Program-made: the position numbers and the translations under genes
Shown: positions 36,801-45,800 of the stretch, in pieces
Layout: each line of letters opens with the position of its first letter
Position numbering within the stretch: position 1 is the stretch's first letter
The notes under the pieces: generated by a model
Told to the model about the DNA's origin: nothing
The model's database searches: none
Seen by the model: only the letters and a program-made list of their open reading frames with translations
Origin: Yponomeuta sedellus
Lineage: Eukaryota; Arthropoda; Insecta; Lepidoptera; Yponomeutidae
NCBI GenBank assembly: GCA_934045075.1
Contig: OW203736.1
Span: forward strand, 19,294,805 to 19,358,804
Reading direction: 5' to 3'
DNA: 64,000 bases

Positions 36801-39800
36801 AAAATTGCACATACAACAAATACAACAATCATGAAATACAGAACTAAAAGGCTACTACAAAATACATCTATGTAATTACGCTGATGGGCTGGACCGAACT
36901 TCAGCAATTTTAAAAATATCTGAGATGTCGTTCTCTTTGCGTATGCGGTGAGCCGGCTGCCCTTCGGAGCGACGCACGTAGACCCGACCATCTCTCGTCC
37001 ACACCCAACGCCACCCATGGACTCGAGCCTGCTCGCGAGCCCTACCGAACAGCTGTCGGTTTAATTTAGTGAGCCGCTCATTTACATAAAAGCGCCGCGC
37101 CTCTCCACTCAGTCCCAAGTCCGCCGTAGTAGCGGTGCGTCGAACGCGGGCCCCGCGCAGCAACGCCTCCCGCGTTGCCCGTCGCGCCAGCCGCACGATC
37201 AGTGGCCGCGGCCGACGCTCCTCAGACATCTCACCACGCGGGCCAACCCGCTCCGCGCTCACTATATCGCGTTCATCTAGAGCCACACCAAGTTTGGTTG
37301 CGATCAGCGTCACCAGGTGATTAGGACTTTCTCCACGCTCCTCCAGGATGTTGGTGATCTGCACGTCGTTGGCCAGCATGTCCTGGTCGCGATCGTGCAG
37401 CTCCATTTGGAGATTGTTGATCGCGTCCTCTAAGACCTTCGTTCCTGCTGATACTATGGCATCCGCGACCTTCTTCTCCATGCTATCGACTCGCACTTCT
37501 ATAGCATCTATGCGCTGGTTACAAGCCCCCAGGCCCTCTCGGAAGTCTCGCACCTCCTGCCGGCACTCTTGAATATCTCTTCGCATGCCCTGCATCTCCT
37601 CCCGCAGCAAGCGCAATTCCAGCCCCAGGGCATGAAGAGGGTCGGATGACTCCCTACCGTCGTCGTCAAAAAGCCGGGGTCGCTTGTATCGAGTAGTGAC
37701 GTTAAGGTCCTCCGCAGGTAGTTCTCCATGTTGCGTCAGATTTGGTACCGAAGAAGAAGCCGGCAGCTGAGAACCGGACGGCGCCGGCATATTTACTTTC
37801 GGCGGGGTGCGTTCGAGGTTAAAGGGCATCGCTGGAAACTACGTAAGTCCGTTCAAACAGGAGCAGCCGTCCGCGTATGCGTAGCTATAACCCGTAGTAG
37901 TAGCCGCGCGTAGCCGTCGCTCGTAGCTCTCGCTCGTAGCACTCACACACACACGCTGCAGTGTCACGTATTTTGGCGGAGTGAGCGGCGCAACAGAAAC
38001 AATCCGGTTGGTCCTTCAAGCCGGTCGGTTCAGTCAGTCCGCCGCACGCCGCATCTAACTCAGAATTTTGCAGCCCGAAGTCTAATCCGCTTGGCGTAAC
38101 GGTGTACGCTCCAACTTTACTTTACACTACACGCTGCCGGTTCGAATCTCGCACCGCACCTTGGATCCCTGGTCCTTCAGGCAATACAACTATGGCTATC
38201 TCACCCAGTCGACTCGGCGAGTGAAAGATCCGACACCAAACAATATGGCCGCCGGTGTATATGGTGTCTCCCCTTGGAAGAAACGAGAGGGGCCGATGTT
38301 TCTCCCAAAATGCTCACACACGGCAGATCTCAACTTAATAAATCAAATTTATTTAAAACGCCGCAACAAGATACACGTCCGCACACCAGAACACTCAGAT
38401 AGCACCGATGATGCACACACCTTTAAGTACCTTGCTCAAAATCGCTCTCATCATCATAATCGCCATGCCATGACCGCGAATTGGCAAACGTTGAGTAGGA
38501 CGCCCTCCGACCAGGAGGGATGACGATCTGCGAAAAACTGCCGCCAGATGCTGGATGCGGCAAGCTGAAGACAGGGCGGTGGCGCTCATTAGGGGAGGGC
38601 TATGTCCAGCAGACTAATATAGCATGACGGAGAAGAAATAGGTTTTTAAAATATTGTTTTTGTTACAGATTCTGTCTAAGTTTCCACGACGAGGTGCGGT
38701 ACTTAGTTCCAGACGAGTTCAAGTATGAGACGGCGCTGGCCTTGCAAATCACCAACTTGCTGACACGCGCGTTCTGTTCACAGAGGTACCTGTTTTGCTC
38801 TTGCGCGTATATCGCAAGCTCATTCTGAGTTTGTTCAAGCTATTTGCCGAGCATAGCACTTGTATAATATACTATTTCCAACAACATGTTAACCTAGTGA
38901 CTACTAAAAATAAACCCAATCCACAGATAAACCTTGTCGGTTTTGGGGGATGGGAGGCATTATATTGCATGTATTTTTTCTTACCTTAAATAAATAAATA
39001 AAAAATCCACTCCTCACGATTATGGCTTAAACAGCGCGTAGTGGCAACTCATACTATTCAACTAGCTGACCCGGCAAACGTCATCCTTTGTCTCAATTCA
39101 GACTGATAAGACTGCCGTTTGTAGGTACTTTTTGCAGAATGCCAGAGGTCGTGGGTTTGACCGTTGCGTCCATTGCGGACCGCGCCGTACATTTGTACAA
39201 ACAGCCTCAGACTGGGTGTATTTCACTGTTTGTGTGGAGGGGACTAGTTCACCACAACACAGGGAATCCTAGTGTGGTAAATAGGGCTTCATCCAATTTC
39301 TGTAAAATTGTTTATATACCTCAACTAATAAATATTTTTCATATTAATTAAAACTGTTTTTATACGGATTTCACTCGTTTTATTATATTTTTACAATTTT
39401 CCGACGTTTCGGCACTTTTACAGGTGCCGTGGTCTCGGATGACTCCCGAACCGTGGTCTCGGATGACTCCCGAACCGTGGTCTCGGATGACTCCCGAGAC
39501 CACGGCACCTGTAAAAGTGCCGAAACGCCGGAAAATTGTAAAAATATAATAAAACGAGTGAAAACCGTATAAAAACAGTTTTAATTATGTCTAGTGCTCG
39601 TGTTAACCTTAGAAAATATTTTTCATATTTTTTTTCAATTTTGTGATGTCCTCGCCTGGTTACGGCAGCACAGGGTGTCCTAGTTTGGGACCAAGACAGA
39701 TTATTGTGTTGTGTGGAAGTTTTTCTTATTACGTACATAGGCGGCATTGTACATAGGCTCCACCGAACTGCGATCCCCAACCAGCGCCCCCTGCAGTACA

Positions 39801-42800
39801 ATTCCACCGAACGGCGATTCCCAACCCGCATGCCCAGCGTGGGGATTATGGGTATTGCCCCCTATGATAGCACAACGTGGCGCTCTTTAGGGGAGGGCTA
39901 TGTCCAGCAGTGGAATGGTATAGCCTGACGACGAGGCTGCATTATTATAAGTTTACTACTCTCAGACCTAACAAATATACCTAAAAAAATCGTAAAATTT
40001 GACGAAGCCGTTTCGCAGGCGTTCGATAGCAATCACTGTAATACCTTCTAGCGGACCCAACATACTGTCGCGGTCCTATCCCGAACCATCTAGAATAGTC
40101 GCCGCATGCTGCGTTTTAGTAAACAATAAACGCTGCAAGCAATAATGACTCGTATGTCCACTAGCGTAAGGTGCAAAACTCTTTAAATGAGTAACTGTTC
40201 GAGCGACCTTGCCGCGTGTACCGAGTGTAGGTACGTAGTTACGGGAATGTTCTAGAACCCTGGCCGGCGGATATAAATAGCGGCCGCCGCGGCGCGCTGT
40301 GAGTTCCGTTTGGAATAGCGAAGAGTAAACTTCGAGCGAACATACCTGCGATACGAGCGATAACCTACGACCTCAGCGATACTATTGGACTTCGATTGAA
40401 CCTGCGATTGGAATCTACGTGTGGACTTCGTGTCGTGAAGACCTGCAGACCAGACCCTGCGTGAATAAATCCTAAGAAGTTGTCATTGGCGTTTTACACC
40501 CAAATCCAGAACCCTAGCCCGTAACATTTGGTGTCAGAATTGGGGATTTGGATATGCCACTGACTCCGAGAGAGGATACTTCTGGAGTGAGGACCAGGTC
40601 CAGAAGTGCTGCGGAGGCCACGCCCACTGCCCCTCAGGCCACGCCCACTGACCATAGGGACACGCCCACTGGCCCCGCCCACCAGGCCACGCCCACCGAC
40701 CAAGCCACGCCCCCTGGCCCCGCCCACCAGGCCACGCGCGTAGTGGAGACACAGCATACCTGCCCAGCGGCTCCGCCTACTGGCCACGCCCACCAGGCCA
40801 CGCCCACCGCCCCCGTGCACCAGACTCCGCCCACCGGCCTTGACCACCAGGTTTCACCAACCGACCAACAGGCTCCGCCTCGTAGCCACGCCCAACTGGC
40901 CACGCCCACCGAAGACATTAAACCTCAGTCACGTACAATGGAGGTTTTGGATATGTCGTGCCTGATGGCAATGTTGAAGGGCATGCGAGAAGAACAGAGC
41001 AAGCAGATGCAGTGCCTGCAAGAACAACAGAGCAAGCAGATGCAGTGCCTGCAAGAAGAACAGAGAGGCCTGCGAGAAGAACAGAGCAAGCAGATGCAGT
41101 GCCTGCAAGAACAACAGAGCAAGCAGATGCAGTGCCTGCAAGAAGAACAGAGAGGCCTGCGAGAAGAACAAAGAGGCCTGCGAGAAGAACAGAAGGCAGA
41201 TCAACAGGTGATCCTTTCTGCCGTTAGAAAGTTCAGTGATACGGTCGCTAAGTTACATGAAGATGTAGAGGTAGTGAACGAACGGGTTTCCGAATTAGAG
41301 GATGACCTAAAAAATGTGAAAACCGGCCTCACTGGACTAGAGCAGGAAGTTCGGCGTATTAAAGCTGCTGGAGTTACATCGAGCGGAGTTGTCAGCATAA
41401 ACCACGGGCCTAAATTGAAGGTGCCTCCGTACGATGGTACTACATCTTGGGTCGCCTACCGACAGCAGTTCCAGACTGTCGCTGCTTCAAACGGGTGGAC
41501 GGACGAACAGAGCCTGACAGCCCTCACCGTCGCGCTCAGAGGTTCGGCTTTATCTGTCCTGGAGGCACTGCCCACCTCAGGCAGCGAGTTCAAAGATCTG
41601 CTGGAGGCACTTGAGGCTAGATACGGGGAACGACACCTAGAACACGTTTTTCGTGCCCAGCTACGCGACCGGACTCAGCGCCTGGGTGAAGGACTTCAAC
41701 AATGGGCGTTGGAAATTGAGAAGCTGGTTCGAAAGGCGTACCCTTCTGCTGATAGTAAAATGGTGGATACGAATATATTGCAAGCCTTCGTCGACGGAAT
41801 TAGGGATCTTGATATTAGGGCTGCAGTAAAGCTTCGCCACCATTCTTCATTAAAAGAAGCTCTGGCACACGCCCTGGAAGTTGAAGCCGTGCGTCATGAT
41901 ATCCGGCAAGGGTATAAACTTCGAGAAGTTACGAAAGAGGTCAAAGAGAACAAGACACCGGCCAAGAGGAACTCCGGGCCCATGTGTTACAAGTGTGGAG
42001 AAAGAGGGCATTTGCAGTTCACGTGTCCTAAGAAGGAGAGGCAACTGACCAAAACAGATGACAGACTGGTTGCGCGTCTCAACAAAATGGAGCAGCGTTT
42101 TGAAGAGTTAGTAAAGAACCATGACGCTCCGGCCTCCACTGTGAATCAGGGAAACGAAGCTAGGATTCCGAGGCGAGTACTGGCTGGAGCAGAGAAAGCC
42201 CAAGTAACCAGATTCTCGCAAGTATGCAATGGGAACCATTTGACAAGAAGGCAGAGTCCTGAAGAGTGCAAGCACTGTGCCAAACAAGGGACAAAGGAGT
42301 TGCCATTGAGATTGACAAGAATGAGTCCTTCGAGATCTTGGGAAGATGAGGCGATGAAAGAAGCACAGGAAGATGACGAAGATGTACGGTTCATTGTCGC
42401 ATGGAAGAAACGAGGCGAGGACAAGCCAAGATGGTGCGAAGTGGCTCCTACTAGTGCTGTCACCAAGGCATACTGGGCTCAATGGGACAGTTTTATTCTT
42501 CGGAACGGAATACTTTACCGAAAATGGGAGAAACCTAACGGCAGAGAGTTCCATCTTCAGATAGTTGTCCCAAGAGATAAGGTACAAGATGTCCTTCGTG
42601 AAGTACATGACGGCGTGTCAGGTGGACATTTGGGCGTAAAAAGGACTTTAACAAAGATTCGAGAAAGGTTTTACTGGCTCCATTGTCGAGAAGATGTGCA
42701 AGATTGGTGCCGCAAGTGTGCTACTTGCGCCGCGGTGAAAGGCCCACCAACTAGAAGCCGAGGAAATCTGCAACTTTATAACGTTGGTGCGCCATGGGAA

Positions 42801-45800
42801 CGCATTGCAGTTGATGTGGCTGGACCGTTCCCAGTAACGGAATCAGGAAATAAGTATTTCATGGTAGTTATGGATTACTTCACTAAATGGCCAGAGGTAT
42901 TCGCCATACCCAATCAAGAAGCCACGACTGTTGCCTCCAAGTTGTTTGAGGAAGTAGTTTGCCGGTTTGGTGTGCCCTTGGAAATACACTCCGACCAAGG
43001 CAGGAACTTTGAGTCTCAAGTATTTCAAGAACTCTGCAAAATATTGGGAATGCATAAGACTAGGACCACCCTCCTCAATCTGACGGCATGGTAGAAAGAT
43101 TTAACCAAACACTTGAGAGACATTTAGCAGAAGTCGTTGACAGGCACCAGAGAGACTGGGACAAATACATACCGCCATTTCTTCTGGCCTACAGAACGGC
43201 AGAACATGAAAGCACGAAGGTAACCCCGGCGCGTGTAAATTTTGGCCGAGAACCGAGAATACCAGTAGATCTGCTGACTGGAGGCCCTCCTGACGACTCA
43301 CGTTCTCTACACGACTACATTTCCGAGTTACGTGAGAAAATGCGAGAGATACATGCCATAGTACGGGAAAACGGATTGGAGTCGAGTAAAAAGATGAAGA
43401 CTAGGTATGACCGCCGAGCAAATACAAGCGGCTTCGAAGAAGGAGCACTAGTCTAGCTTCACAATGTAACTCGACGAAAAGGAAAATCTCCGAAATTGCA
43501 GACAAGATGGGAGGGACCGTACAAAGTGGTAACTCGGTTAAATGACGTGACGTACCGAATTCAACGGCAGCCAAGAGGTGCACAAAAAGTGGTTCACATC
43601 GACCGCTTAGCTCCTTATCACGGCAGTAATGAAGATGCTCGGGACGAGCATCTCTAAGAGGGGAGCAGTGTCGCGGTCCTATCCCGAACCATCTAGAATA
43701 GTCGCCGCATGCTGCGTTTTAGTAAACAATAAACGCTGCAAGCAATAATGACTCGTATGTCCACTAGCGTAAGGTGCAAAACTCTTTAAATGAGTAACTG
43801 TTCGAGCGACCTTGCCGCGTGTACCGAGTGTAGGTACGTAGTTACGGGAATGTTCTAGAACCCTGGCCGGCGGATATAAATAGCGGCCGCCGCGGCGCGC
43901 TGTGAGTTCCGTTTGGAATAGCGAAGAGTAAACTTCGAGCGAACATACCTGCGATACGAGCGATAACCTACGACCTCAGCGATACTATTGGACTTCGATT
44001 GAACCTGCGATTGGAATCTACGTGTGGACTTCGTGTCGTGAAGACCTGCAGACCAGACCCTGCGTGGATAAATCCTAAGAAGTTGTCATTGGCGTTTTAC
44101 ATCCAAATCCAGAACCCTAGCCCGTAACAATACGTTGTCCGGCATACAGCGCCATCTGCCGGGCTGATTTGTGAATCTAAACTATCCACGGCAAACAGAA
44201 TCTAATCGAAAGACAGAGATGCAGACGCGTACAAAAAAATCATTCAAATCTGTCCAGCCGCTTAGGAAATGTTCAGCACAGACGTTCAATGACATACATG
44301 TACAGTAGAATTATATTTATTATTTCATAAAGTCACAAAATACTATAGACTATTTACATAGACATTTAAAAAAAATCAGTACAAACATAATCAACATTCA
44401 CATAAAGCTTCGTCAGTTAAATTATATTATATAACTAGCTGTGCCCCGCGGTGTTACCCGCTGTTTTTCGATTTTCCCATGTAAGATATTTTCCCGCAGT
44501 AAAACCTAGCCTATGTGTTGAAATGAAATAAAAAGGTTTTATTCAAAGTAGCATAGAAACTGCGGCTTAATGAATGTTACAATTCAAGCTAGGTGTCCAT
44601 TTCAAAATCTAGATCATTTTGGAGAAAAAATTGACAAAAAACACCAAACTCAGTCTTTTCAAAGTCCTTAATTAACATAGTTTACATAATTATTATAAAA
44701 CATAGAATGTTAATCCAGGGTGTCAGCTAACTCCATACAAAATTTTATAAAAATCGCTCCTGCTATTAGACGTGAAGCAGTAACAAACCTATTTAAAAAC
44801 CTATTTAGAGGCTAAAAATTTCACCCATGCCGGGATTCGAACCCGCAACCTCTGGCTATCCGTACCAGCGCTCTACCAATTGAGCCAATGGGCGACTCAC
44901 GACATCAGTGAAATTTCGAACCTCTTTACAATATTCTCTGTATTACGTACAGGCAGCGACATCTGACTTAAGCAAATTGCATTACTTACAGCCCCGACTA
45001 CCCACTTTGCAGTTAGGTTTAACATCGGAACGATATCACTGTACCCACATGATTACACTATTTTTATTTTTAATGCACTAACCCGTGCTAAGGAACAAAT
45101 TTAAAAACCTATTTAGAGGCTAAAAATTTCACCCATGCCGGGATTCGAACCCGCAACCTCTGGCTATCCGTACCAGCACCTATCCTATATCCTTAGCACG
45201 GGTTAGTGCATTAAAAATAAAAATAGTTTAATCATGTGGGTACAGTGATATCGTTCCGATGTTAAACCTAACTGCAAAGTGGGTAGTCGGGGCTGTAAGT
45301 AATGCAATTTGCTTAAGTCAGATGTCGCTGCCTGTACGTAATACAGAGAATATTGTAAAGAGGTTCGAAATTTCACTGATGTCGTGAGTCGCCCATTGGC
45401 TCAATTGGTAGAGCGCTGGTACGGATAGCCAGAGGTTGCGGGTTCGAATCCCGGCATGGGTGAAATTTTTAGCCTCTAAATAGGTTTTTAAATTTGTTCC
45501 TTAGCACGGGTTAGTGCATTAAAAATAAAAATAGTGTAATCATGTGGGTACAGTGATATCGTTCCGATGTTAAACCTAACTGCAAAGTGGGTAGTCGGGG
45601 CTGTAAGTAATGCAATTTGCTTAAGTCAGATGTCGCTGCCTGTACGTAATACAGAGAATATTGTAAAGAGGTTCGAAATTTCACTGATGTCGTGAGTCGC
45701 CCATTGGCTCAATTGGTAGAGCGTTGGTACGGATAGCCAGAGGTTGCGGGTTCGAATCCCGGCATGGGTGAAATTTTAAGCCTCTAAATAGGTTTTTAAA

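Larger units (their letters stand above)
33213..38040 (-). mobile_element. CR1/L2-like LINE, apparently intact
   Basis: A minus-strand non-LTR retrotransposon in intron 16 with ORF1 (37829-36876), a spacer of about 270 bases and ORF2 (36606-33712). The 3' UTR has AATAAA close to the end and a short (CTTT)n tail in place of poly(A) at 33213-33235. Both frames are uninterrupted. The 5' edge lies near 38000-38080 but I could not fix it, and no target duplication was found. Confidence 0.85.
40066..44129 (+). mobile_element. Gypsy-type LTR element with internal deletion
   Basis: Two 461-bp LTRs (40066-40526 and 43669-44129) start TGTCGCGG and end CGTAACA, flanked by ATAC on both sides. They differ at only two positions that I saw (A/G near 40463, C/T near 40498), so the insertion is recent. 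Inside are gag with a zinc knuckle and an integrase. Protease, reverse transcriptase and RNase H are absent. The copy could move only with outside help. Confidence 0.93.

Noticed and set aside
42108..42608. 166-codon frame antisense to the Gypsy gene
   Set aside because: It is the shadow of the gag-integrase frame on the other strand; no family features.
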